From an uncultured Bacteroidota bacterium (GTDB taxonomy: Bacteria; Bacteroidota; Bacteroidia; Chitinophagales; Chitinophagaceae), in the NCBI GenBank assembly GCA_903881585.1, contig CAIRTW010000273.1, positions 1 to 60,991 of the forward strand: a stretch of 60,991 nucleotides of DNA, written 5' to 3'. Position numbers and translations under genes: made by a program. The notes under the pieces were generated by a model, which ran no database searches, was not told the DNA's origin, and saw only the letters and a list, made by a program, of their open reading frames with translations. Positions 18,126-25,718 of the stretch are shown one piece after another (position 1 is the first letter of the stretch; each line of letters starts with the position of its first letter).

Positions 18126-21100
18126 ATGAATCCCAGCATTGTACTTGGAGTTTCCCGCCCCGACTTTTTGCATGAAGAAACACTTGCAGACATCTTTCGG
18201 ATGTCCGCAAAGAATTTCTCAGGGAATACCGCGCTCATTTTCGGAGATAAGTCAGTTACTTATGCCGAACTGGACCGCTGGAGCGATGCCATGGCCGATC
18301 ACTTGTACCAGAATGGTATTATGCCCGGCGACCCCGTTGGCCTGTGGTGGCCGCGTGGCCTGGAGTTGCATGTAGCCATATTGGGTATTGTAAAAGCAGG
18401 CGCATCCTACGTGCCGCTGGACCGTGAAATGCCTGCCGAGCGCGTAGAGACGGTGCTCACAGAAGTAGGTGCAAAGGGATATATCAGCCAGGATAAGCTT
18501 GCCATTGACTGCCCGATGTTCTCAGTGGTACCGCAGCCAGGAAAGGTTGCTGTAATACCCATTACTCTGGGGGCGAAGCCAGATAACTGGGCTTATGTAT
18601 TATATACATCAGGCAGCACAGGCAAGCCTAAAGGCATACCTATAGCACATAGGCAGATATGCCATTTTGTGCGTGCAGAGCAGTCTGTGCTCGAAGTGCG
18701 CAGTACCGACCGGGTTTACCAGGGCTTTTCTGTGTCTTTCGATATGTGGTGCGAGGAAGTATGGATAAGCTACTTCGCCGGCGCCACATTATGGGTAGCC
18801 GATGCCACAACTGCAAAATCTATAGATGAGCTTGCCGATATATTGCGGCAGCAACATATTACGGTGCTGCATGCTGTGCCCAGCCTGCTGGCAGTTATGG
18901 AAGATGATATTTCATCCGCCCTGCGAATTGTAAATGCCGGGGGCGAGGCTTGTACCACACAGGTGCTTTCGAGATGGTCTATTCCCTCCCGCAGGTTTTA
19001 CAACAGTTACGGACCTACGGAAACTACCGTAACCGCTACGCTGATAGCGCTGAAGCCGGGCGACCCGATAACGATAGGCATACCGCTGCCCAATTATAAC
19101 CTGGCCGTTGTTGATGAAAAACTAAACATATTGCCTATGGGCGAGCGGGGTGAGCTGGTAGTAACAGGGCCCGGTCTATCCAGAGGATACATAAATCTGC
19201 CCGAGCTAACAGCACAAAAATTTGTGCCAAAGCCTGATGCATTGTCTGCCTTGCCGGGTGATGTAATGTACAAGACCGGTGATGCCGCCGTCATTAATCC
19301 AGATGGCAGTATTGACTTCCAGGGACGCTTTGATGACCAGGTGAAACTGCGCGGCTATCGCATTGAGCTTGGAGAAATAGAAAATCAGTTAAGCAATCTT
19401 ACAGATATAACTGCGGCGGCAGTAGCCGTAAAAAAAGACGCAAATGGACAAGACCACCTCGCAGGCTATATAGTGTGCGATGATCCGGTGACCATGAACC
19501 AGCAGCATATACGCGAGGAGCTGGCAAAGGTGCTGCCCGCATACATGATACCCAGCGTCATCATGCAGCTCTCCGAAATGCCGCGCCTGCCCAGCGGCAA
19601 AATAAACAGGAAGGCGCTCCCCATACCAGCCATGCTGCTGGAAAATGCCGGCGCTATTACCAACGAAGTAATAGATCTGGATGCGCCCATAGAAGAGCGG
19701 GTAGTCGCTGCATTGCGCAAATTTTTCCCTAACCGCAACATTGATCTTTCACAGGATTTCTTTACAGACCTTGGCGGTCACTCCCTGTTGGCCGCAGCCT
19801 TTGTATCAAAGCTACGGCGTGAGGCGGGCATACCCCAGGCCGCACTGAAGGACATATATCTTATCCGCCCGCTCAATAAGCTGGTGGAATACTGGCAGTC
19901 GAAACCCGCGGCGGAGATGAAGGCCAAGCGTGTCTTTAATGAAGTGCCCAAGAGGCGGTTTTTACTTTGCGGTATCGCACAGACCTTTTCCCTGCTGATG
20001 GTGTATGGCCTTTTTGCGGTGCAGATATTTTTTCCCTACTTAGGTTACTACTATGTTGCGGAGGAGACAAAGAATACACCTTATGCGGTAACCACTGCAT
20101 TATGCCTGTTTTGCCTCATTCCACCATTGTTTGCGGCATTCACTATAGGCGTCAAGTGGCTGGTGATCGGCAAGATGAAGGAAGGTGATTATCCGCTATG
20201 GGGCAGTTATTATTTCAGGTGGTGGTTTGTGAAGACCATGCAGCGGCTGCTGCCCGCTCAGTTTCTGAATGGCACCCCTTTGTACCCAGGCTACCTGAGC
20301 CGTATGGGCGTAAAAGTGGCCAAGGACGCGCAACTGGGCGCTGTGACCATAGGTGCAGAAGACCTCGTAACCATAGGCGAAGACGTAAGCATCAGCTCCC
20401 GCGTCACCATCAATAATGCCTATGTAGAAGATGGTATGCTGAAACTGCGGCGCGTAACCCTGGGCGATCATGCCTATATAGGCAGTGGCGCAATACTGGG
20501 CGGCGGCGCTACAGTAGAAGCTTGGGGCGAGCTGCAGGATCTTAGCTACCTGCAGGAAGGTAAGACCATTGCCAGTGGCGAGGTTTGGCAGGGGAGTCCC
20601 GCAGCGCTTAAAGAAAAGAAAGCAATAGAAGACCTGCCACAGCCGCTGTTTGTATCAGCTGCACGGCGGAGAAAGTATTCGCTGATTTTCACTTTGTCGC
20701 TCCTTATTTTTCCGTTCGTTATCCTGTTGCCGCTGTTGCCCACCATTATCATTATCCACAACATAGATAATTCCACACCCGACTACGACTTTAGTTACCT
20801 GGTCATTACGCCATCGCTGGCGCTGAGCTACATCATTGTCTTTGCCGTTGTTACAGTTATCCTTACGCGCCTGCTGCAATGGGGCATAAAGCCCGGCAAG
20901 TACCCCATCTACAGCATGTTCTACGTGCGCAAGTGGTTTGCAGACCAGCTCATGTCTTTGTCGCTCATCGTGCTGCACCCCATTTATGCCACGGTATATA
21001 TATCCCTGTTGTTCCGTGCGCTGGGCGCCAAGGTGGGCAAGAATACCGAGATATCTACCGCCAGCAGTGTTACGCATCCGTTGCTTACCATAGGCAAGGG

Positions 21101-22067
21101 TGCATTTGTGGCCGATGCGGTGACGCTGGGCGAATCGGACGTACGCGGCCAGCAGCTCATCCTCGATAACACCGTTATAGGCAATAACAGCTTTGTAGGC
21201 AACAGTGCGCTGATACCACAAGGCTATCAGCTGCCGGGCCGTATGCTCATAGGCGTGCTGTCCGTACCGCCTAGTAAGGAACAACTGGAAGGTGAGACCG
21301 CCAAAGATTGGTTCGGCTCTCCGTCCATTGCATTGCCACGACGCCAGGCCAGCCGCACATTTGCTACTGAGCTTACAGCAAGGCCTTCGGCTACAAGGGT
21401 GCTTGCGCGCAGTGTAGTAGAGTTCATCCGCATACTCATACCCGAAACAGTGATCCTTATATGTAGCATCCTGTTCATCGCCTATGCACATGATCTGCTG
21501 GTAGCAGCGCCGTGGTGGATGATCATCATACAGCTTCCTTTCTATTACCTGTTTTTCATGGGCTTGCCGGCATTTATTGTAACTGCCGCGCTGAAGTGGC
21601 TCACCATAGGCATCTACAAGCCCGACCAAAAACCCATGTGGACCTCCAAAGTATGGCGCAGTGAAGCCATCACCTCCACCTACGAAGCGCTGTCCGTGCC
21701 ATTCCTCCTCGACTTCATGCGGGGTACACCATGGCTACCCCTGATACTGCGTGTACTGGGCCTGAAAACAGGTAAGCGCGTATGGATGAACACCACCGAT
21801 GTTACCGAGTATGACATGGTGCACATAGGCGATGACACCGCCCTCAACGAAGACTGCGGCCCGCAGACCCACCTCTTCGAAGACCGCGTAATGAAAGTAG
21901 GTCCTATAAAAATAGGCAAGCGCTGCAGCATAGGCGCCGGCACCATCATCCTCTACGACAGCGAAATAGGTGATAATGTAAACGTAGATCCCCTCTCACT
22001 CGTAATGAAAGGCGAAAATCTGCAACCCAACTCCAGCTGGGGCGGCAGCCCGGTGCGGCCGGCGTAA
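18126..22067 (+). CDS. Pls-like membrane NRPS: adenylation, carrier, six TM helices, three LbH domains
   Basis: A 1313-residue single-module synthetase. An adenylation domain fills about 20-505: A3 YTSGSTGKPKG near 160, A5 NSYGPTETT near 295, A7 YKTGD near 381, A8 GRFDDQVKLRGYRIELGE near 400, A10 LPSGKINRKALP near 490. A carrier domain has the phosphopantetheine Ser in DLGGHSLLAA near 552. Then come helix pairs at about 615-690, 852-920 and 1105-1160, each followed by a hexapeptide left-handed beta-helix domain (LGDHAYIGSGAILGGG; LDNTVIGNNSFVGNSAL; IGKRCSIGAGTIILYDS). This is the layout and nearly the length of Streptomyces poly-epsilon-lysine synthetase Pls, whose three tandem soluble domains catalyse polymer elongation. 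There is no condensation or thioesterase domain. The pocket region reads FDMWCEEVW; I do not predict the amino acid. The divergent phosphopantetheinyl transferase is the likely activator. Confidence 0.9.
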   Translation: MNPSIVLGVSRPDFLHEETLADIFRMSAKNFSGNTALIFGDKSVTYAELDRWSDAMADHLYQNGIMPGDPVGLWWPRGLELHVAILGIVKAGASYVPLDREMPAERVETVLTEVGAKGYISQDKLAIDCPMFSVVPQPGKVAVIPITLGAKPDNWAYVLYTSGSTGKPKGIPIAHRQICHFVRAEQSVLEVRSTDRVYQGFSVSFDMWCEEVWISYFAGATLWVADATTAKSIDELADILRQQHITVLHAVPSLLAVMEDDISSALRIVNAGGEACTTQVLSRWSIPSRRFYNSYGPTETTVTATLIALKPGDPITIGIPLPNYNLAVVDEKLNILPMGERGELVVTGPGLSRGYINLPELTAQKFVPKPDALSALPGDVMYKTGDAAVINPDGSIDFQGRFDDQVKLRGYRIELGEIENQLSNLTDITAAAVAVKKDANGQDHLAGYIVCDDPVTMNQQHIREELAKVLPAYMIPSVIMQLSEMPRLPSGKINRKALPIPAMLLENAGAITNEVIDLDAPIEERVVAALRKFFPNRNIDLSQDFFTDLGGHSLLAAAFVSKLRREAGIPQAALKDIYLIRPLNKLVEYWQSKPAAEMKAKRVFNEVPKRRFLLCGIAQTFSLLMVYGLFAVQIFFPYLGYYYVAEETKNTPYAVTTALCLFCLIPPLFAAFTIGVKWLVIGKMKEGDYPLWGSYYFRWWFVKTMQRLLPAQFLNGTPLYPGYLSRMGVKVAKDAQLGAVTIGAEDLVTIGEDVSISSRVTINNAYVEDGMLKLRRVTLGDHAYIGSGAILGGGATVEAWGELQDLSYLQEGKTIASGEVWQGSPAALKEKKAIEDLPQPLFVSAARRRKYSLIFTLSLLIFPFVILLPLLPTIIIIHNIDNSTPDYDFSYLVITPSLALSYIIVFAVVTVILTRLLQWGIKPGKYPIYSMFYVRKWFADQLMSLSLIVLHPIYATVYISLLFRALGAKVGKNTEISTASSVTHPLLTIGKGAFVADAVTLGESDVRGQQLILDNTVIGNNSFVGNSALIPQGYQLPGRMLIGVLSVPPSKEQLEGETAKDWFGSPSIALPRRQASRTFATELTARPSATRVLARSVVEFIRILIPETVILICSILFIAYAHDLLVAAPWWMIIIQLPFYYLFFMGLPAFIVTAALKWLTIGIYKPDQKPMWTSKVWRSEAITSTYEALSVPFLLDFMRGTPWLPLILRVLGLKTGKRVWMNTTDVTEYDMVHIGDDTALNEDCGPQTHLFEDRVMKVGPIKIGKRCSIGAGTIILYDSEIGDNVNVDPLSLVMKGENLQPNSSWGGSPVRPA

Positions 22068-22145
22068 ACTTTGAGGTCGAAGCAATAGCCGGAGTAGTTT
22101 TGATGTATAATATTTCTTCTGAAGAAAGTAAAACCAAATGTAGTT

Positions 22146-22667
22146 ATGCGATTATTACTGTTGGTTATGTTTCTCTTAAACTGGCACATATCAATTGCAC
22201 AAAAATCGGATACTATTGTTACACAAGCTGGCTGGCTGATAATATATGGCAGAGAAGACATAGTGTTCATGCCTGTTAAAGCAAGTGCGCCAACCTATGA
22301 TAATTTTTTCAAAGAGAAAACTGACACAGGCTTCAGACTAAATGACCTCGACGCCGTGTATCAATTTATTCCGTACGCAAAACCTTTTCCCATAAGGGAT
22401 ATTGTGGGAGACTCTTTGGGTAAATGCATATTTCATGACATCAATATATCTATTGTACCTGTTTCGTTTAAGTACAATACGGCGTTTGATAGTATATACA
22501 ACGCAGATTTACTAGAACAGCAATTTATGTATGCCGGACAAAAACGCCAGCTTGCTTATTTGAATTACTTTGATCATAATATTGTGTCAATGACCCGTCT
22601 ATCTTCCAAATCATTTAAATACAAACAATACCAAAGCAAAAATTTCACTTTTCATCCCGTTCGCTGA
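22146..22667 (+). CDS. Secreted protein of unknown function
   Basis: 173 residues with a clear signal peptide (LLLLVMFLLNWHISIAQ, cleavage near AQK). The mature part is AT-rich in codon use compared with the NRPS gene before it. It is rich in Tyr, Phe and Asp, with no repeat or catalytic motif that I recognise. It begins 79 bp after the NRPS-like gene and could be co-transcribed, but nothing links it to that function. Confidence 0.6.
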   Translation: MRLLLLVMFLLNWHISIAQKSDTIVTQAGWLIIYGREDIVFMPVKASAPTYDNFFKEKTDTGFRLNDLDAVYQFIPYAKPFPIRDIVGDSLGKCIFHDINISIVPVSFKYNTAFDSIYNADLLEQQFMYAGQKRQLAYLNYFDHNIVSMTRLSSKSFKYKQYQSKNFTFHPVR

Positions 22668-22696
22668 TGCTTTCCCGGGGACGATGAATATTCTAT

Positions 22697-22753
22697 CCCA
22701 GTTGCCCGTAATCTTAGCACAATAACACAATCCTTGGACCGTAGGCTGTTCCT
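22697..22753 (+). repeat. Degenerate intergenic repeat, copy A (CCCAGTTGnCC family)
   Basis: Begins CCCAGTTGCCCGTAATCTT and ends CCTTGGACCGTAGGCTG then TTCCT. Over about 57 bases it aligns with 24909-24966, with scattered substitutions. It lies between the secreted protein and the DUF5615 gene. See also the copies downstream of HepT. Confidence 0.6.
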
Positions 22754-22823
22754 ACGTCCATAGCGGGTGCCAGTCTCCGGCGGTACCGTTTACGCAATAC
22801 CTTCCTGCATCAACATAGCAGAT

Positions 22824-23162
22824 CTATAAACCGTTTTCTGAAATAACAATAACTTTCCGGCCTTCGATGTTATTCAAAACAGCTAAGACATTTGGCATTA
22901 ACGCTGTTAAACTCCGCAACGTATTCCGGAATACATCCAGTACAACGATAGTACAAGGAAGAAGTGATACATTTTGTTGGTACGGAAGGTTTTTATCAAC
23001 GATTAGCCAGCAATCGAACTTGTGCTCCTGTAACAGTTTCAACAATGCACCATTTTTAACTCCATTCCACTTCATTTCCCTGACTGTAAAGACCTCATGA
23101 GTTCCCGCCGGAAAAGCGCTTTTGAAACGAATGTCGATATTTTCGTCCAGCAAGATCTTCAT
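22824..23162 (-). CDS. DUF5615 PIN-like putative toxin
   Basis: 112 residues of the DUF5615 family, related to the Mut7-C/PIN-like nuclease fold. The start MKILLDENIDIRF is the family hallmark (LLDENL), followed by VFTVREMKWNGVKNGALLKLLQE and WLIVDKNLPYQQN, which carry the acidic residues thought to bind metal. Such genes form pairs with DUF433 proteins and are proposed as VapBC-like toxin-antitoxin modules. The ATG overlaps the stop of the DUF433 gene by 4 bp (ATGA), so the two are translationally coupled. Confidence 0.85.
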   Translation of the reverse strand: MKILLDENIDIRFKSAFPAGTHEVFTVREMKWNGVKNGALLKLLQEHKFDCWLIVDKNLPYQQNVSLLPCTIVVLDVFRNTLRSLTALMPNVLAVLNNIEGRKVIVISENGL

Positions 23163-23368
23163 GCGGCGATCTCAGATAAAAACATGGCTGCAGCTTGCTC
23201 AATCACGGCCTCTGCCTGTTCCCTGCTCACAGTCGGGAACCCATCCAGGAATTCTTCCAGCGAACTTTCCTCCAGGTGGTCAAATAAAGTTTTCACAGCC
23301 ACCCGTGTACCCTTAAAAACAGGTACACCGCCAGCTATGTCTTTATCAATAATTACGAATTCATTCAT
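23159..23368 (-). CDS. DUF433 putative antitoxin
   Basis: A small DUF433 protein, 69 residues from the ATG at 23368 (a TTG lies three codons upstream). IIDKDIAGGVPVFKGTRVAVKTLFDHLEES is the family pattern, a winged-helix-like VapB-type domain; the C-terminus is a helix likely to wrap the partner. It is the first gene of a two-gene unit with the DUF5615 protein. Antitoxin function is inferred from family pairing. Confidence 0.85.
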   Translation of the reverse strand: MNEFVIIDKDIAGGVPVFKGTRVAVKTLFDHLEESSLEEFLDGFPTVSREQAEAVIEQAAAMFLSEIAA

Positions 23369-23439
23369 AACCTTCAATTTTCTTTAGACTAAATTACGAT
23401 TTAATTGCGATATGGGCTGCAAAGTGAATACGCCATGGT

Positions 23440-23560
23440 GCATGAATTTACGCAACACTTCGTCTCCTCGGGGAGGGCCGGGGAGAGATCACTTCACCTT
23501 TTCCTTATTCACGATTCCCTTATTCACAATATGCAGCGGCCAGCCCGTCCCAGCTGGGAC
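23440..23560 (-). repeat. Interspersed repeat resembling the GT2 gene 3' end
   Basis: The stretch TTTACGCAACACTTC, then a GC-rich CTCGGGGAGGGCCGGGG block, then CCTTATTCACGAT and TTATTCACAATAT...AGCGGCC aligns base by base with 25719-25815, the 3' end and flank of the GT2 gene. The coding frame is broken here. It is either a degenerate duplicate of that gene tail or, more likely, a second copy of a repeat that supplied the tail of GT2. The remaining 23561-23618 holds no gene. Confidence 0.55.
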
Positions 23561-23618
23561 GGCAGGCCAGTCCATCCGACGTTGCGATCTTGTAAATCGG
23601 CCAGCTCAAGGCCTCCTT

Positions 23619-24599
23619 TTACTTGATAAGTAACATCTGTTTGCTTTCTTTAGCGGTGCTCGTAAGTAAGCGGCAGTAGTACAATCCAGCTGGCAGATTT
23701 TCAGCAGTTAACGTTACATGATGCTCGCCGATAGCGGCCTCACCGTCAAACACGGTAGTTACCAACTGACCAATGGTATTGTAGACCGTAACACGGGCAT
23801 GCCCGGATTGCGGCATATAAAACGATATTTCGGTTGTGTTGCTAAACGGATTCGGTGTGTTTTGGTCCAGTATTGCAGGCGCTGTCTGGTTTACATTGGA
23901 GACACCTGCCACAGCAGCGCTGGCTTTAATGATCATATCCATTCCGATATTATCACTGCTGTCCCGTATGTAGTACCAGGTTCCGCCAAATAATTGCCTC
24001 GCGGTTTGACCGGATGGATTAATGCGGCCCGGTAATACTTTATCCGGCGCGTCAGGGATAGAAGCCGACGAACCGGCAGATGACCACGATAACCAATAGG
24101 TGCCCTCAGTTAATATAGGCGCCGGACTTAAATAAAGTTTCAAAAACATGATTGGTCGGTTAGTAGATGTTAGCCCGCCATCAGCGGCAAACGTATCTAC
24201 CCTGTATATGCCTGTAAAGCCTGTGCTGTTCAAAACGTTGGTGCTCGTGTCGCCCCACACCACAGTGCCGCCGAGGCCCGGAGTGCCTTGGTATATCTGG
24301 AGATTGCAATTGAGGAACGTAGAAGTTGTACCGCTGCCGTACTGATATCCATAAACAATTACAGTATCAAAAGCCCATGTGGCGGACGGCGGTACAGTAA
24401 AAACGTCCGCCACCCAGGAGCCCTGCGCCCTGCCCATCTGCCAGCCAAAGTACTCAGTGTGCGGGGCACGGCAACTTGCCCCCGCACCATCATACCCTAC
24501 ATCTGTTGTAAAAGCGGTGTCTGCAAGGTAGGTAACCTGCGCCTTTGTAACAGATGAGATCATAATGCATACACAGAACACCGGTAGCAGCTTTTTCAT
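23619..24599 (-). CDS. Secreted protein with T9SS C-terminal sorting domain
   Basis: About 326 residues. Signal peptide MKKLLPVFCVCIMISSVTKAQ, a central beta-rich domain (WVADVFTVPPSATWAFDTV, GTYWLSWSSAGSS) of unknown function, then a type A T9SS sorting domain: ILDQNTPNPFSNTTEISFYM, VTVYNTIGQLVTTVFDG and the end LLTSTAKESKQMLLIK. The sorting domain directs export through the type IX system and usually attachment to the cell surface. ATG 24599 is chosen because it starts the signal peptide. The gene stands alone between two toxin-antitoxin pairs. Confidence 0.88.
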   Translation of the reverse strand: MKKLLPVFCVCIMISSVTKAQVTYLADTAFTTDVGYDGAGASCRAPHTEYFGWQMGRAQGSWVADVFTVPPSATWAFDTVIVYGYQYGSGTTSTFLNCNLQIYQGTPGLGGTVVWGDTSTNVLNSTGFTGIYRVDTFAADGGLTSTNRPIMFLKLYLSPAPILTEGTYWLSWSSAGSSASIPDAPDKVLPGRINPSGQTARQLFGGTWYYIRDSSDNIGMDMIIKASAAVAGVSNVNQTAPAILDQNTPNPFSNTTEISFYMPQSGHARVTVYNTIGQLVTTVFDGEAAIGEHHVTLTAENLPAGLYYCRLLTSTAKESKQMLLIK

Positions 24600-24686
24600 A
24601 ACTATATATTTTAGCAAAGTTTACAATGCAGAATAAAGGTATGACATTTCAAAAAATAAAAATGGCCATGTGTGTTCTTTCTGTCC

Positions 24687-24720
24687 CCTCCGAGTCTCCG
24701 CCCTTCGCGGGACTCGGAGG
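24687..24720. repeat. GC-rich hairpin in an intergenic region
   Basis: CCTCCGAGTC at 24687-24696 pairs with GACTCGGAGG at 24711-24720, and inside it CCGC (24698-24701) pairs with GCGG (24707-24710). The stem is about 14 bp with a five-base loop. It lies in the 393-bp gap between HepT and the T9SS protein, about 90 bp upstream of the latter. There is no T run on either side, so it is more like an interspersed repeat than a terminator. Confidence 0.65.
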
Positions 24721-24824
24721 AATCAGGGAACTGAAGCCGATGCCTGCTATTAAGTCTGCCCACATAACTAATCTACTTCTTTGTCCTCACAGTTATACAT
24801 AGTACAGCTGTAATAAAAAACGTA

Positions 24825-24966
24825 ATCCTTGGGCGTAGGCACAGGCTACCTGGTGGATGCCAGTTCCCAGTTGTCCATAGTCTGTTGAGAAAAATAACAT
24901 TTCCGTCCCCCAGTTGACCGTAGTCTTTGCAAATAAAAACATTATCGTTGGACGTAGGCTGTGCCT
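24825..24966 (+). repeat. Degenerate intergenic repeat, copies B and C
   Basis: Copy C at 24909-24966 (CCCAGTTGACCGTAGTCTTT... TTGGACGTAGGCTGTGCCT) matches copy A at 22697-22753. A rearranged copy B covers 24825-24883: CCTTGGGCGTAGGC comes first and CCCAGTTGTCCATAGTC second. The pieces are too diverged to show target-site duplications. No gene is seen between 24600 and 24992. Confidence 0.55.
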
Positions 24967-24992
24967 CACCCCTGGTGCTGCTAGCGAGACAC

Positions 24993-25337
24993 TTACTCAC
25001 TACCGCTACTCATCAATTGCCGGACTTCTTCAATTAACAGCGGAATATCTTTTACAACTGCTTTCCATATTATCGTATCATCCACCGCATCGTAAGCATG
25101 TATCACGCGGTTACGCAGGTTTACTATTTTTCGGCCATGTGAAAGAGAAATGCCCGGATTTGATTTCAATAAGTTATTTGTTGCTTCGCCTATTATTTCC
25201 AGTTCTCTTTCCACAGCGCGGCGCTTGGTAATATTCGTTGCAAATTCTTCCCAATTTCTGCGCCCTTCAAGGTGTATATCTATATTTAATGCGTCCTGTT
25301 CTATATCGTTAAATAATTTCTTTTCCTCCTCCATCAT
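24993..25337 (-). CDS. hepT: HepT-family HEPN toxin (DUF86)
   Basis: 114 residues, the RNase-like toxin of the MntA/HepT module. The HEPN motif R-x4-H-x-Y is present as RNRVIHAYDAVDD; the Tyr is the residue modified by the partner in studied systems. Surrounding family signs are FATNITKRRAVERELEIIGEA and VDDTIIWKAVVKDIP. The ATG overlaps the mntA stop by 4 bp, giving translational coupling. In characterised pairs HepT cleaves tRNA or mRNA and is silenced by AMPylation. Confidence 0.93.
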   Translation of the reverse strand: MMEEEKKLFNDIEQDALNIDIHLEGRRNWEEFATNITKRRAVERELEIIGEATNNLLKSNPGISLSHGRKIVNLRNRVIHAYDAVDDTIIWKAVVKDIPLLIEEVRQLMSSGSE

Positions 25338-25636
25338 ATCAGTTGCAATTTGTGCCGGTTAATATTTTCGACGAGGTAAGGATTTTTTAAAGTTTTTTCC
25401 GTCACAAGGTCAACACTTTTCTTTAGCAGTGCTTCGAGTGCATCCGCCAGCGCGAAGTAGTTATCAGCATAACTCACATAGTTCATTGTTTCAGGAAACT
25501 TTATGATGAAATCAATATCACTGTCCGGGGTCATAGTGCCCTTAGCTGCGCTGCCAAACAGGTAAGCACGCTCTACTCCATACTCCAGCATGAGTTTTTT
25601 TATTTGCGGCAGGTTCTGCTCCACAACTTTTTCCAT
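25334..25636 (-). CDS. mntA: MntA-family nucleotidyltransferase antitoxin
   Basis: 100-residue minimal nucleotidyltransferase. The GS-x10-D-x-D active site is complete (LFGSAAKGTMTPDSDIDF), as is a later Asp in VDLVTEKTLKNPYL. In characterised systems MntA attaches AMP units to the HEPN toxin and neutralises it. First gene of the two-gene module. An intact active site suggests a working antitoxin. Confidence 0.93.
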   Translation of the reverse strand: MEKVVEQNLPQIKKLMLEYGVERAYLFGSAAKGTMTPDSDIDFIIKFPETMNYVSYADNYFALADALEALLKKSVDLVTEKTLKNPYLVENINRHKLQLI

Positions 25637-25718
25637 GCAATAAAATTAATACGTATTATCCAGTTTGTTTGCAAATAAAACATGTAGTCGAGGCGCAGGA
25701 ACTGTAAACGATTCGCAT

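Noticed and set aside
20655-21629. A 324-codon antisense frame within the NRPS-like gene
   Set aside because: No domain features and composition typical of a reverse reading of GC-rich codons; the sense strand holds beta-helix domains.
23405-23626. Plus-strand frames of 73 codons
   Set aside because: They run through the interspersed repeat and the broken copy of the GT2 tail.
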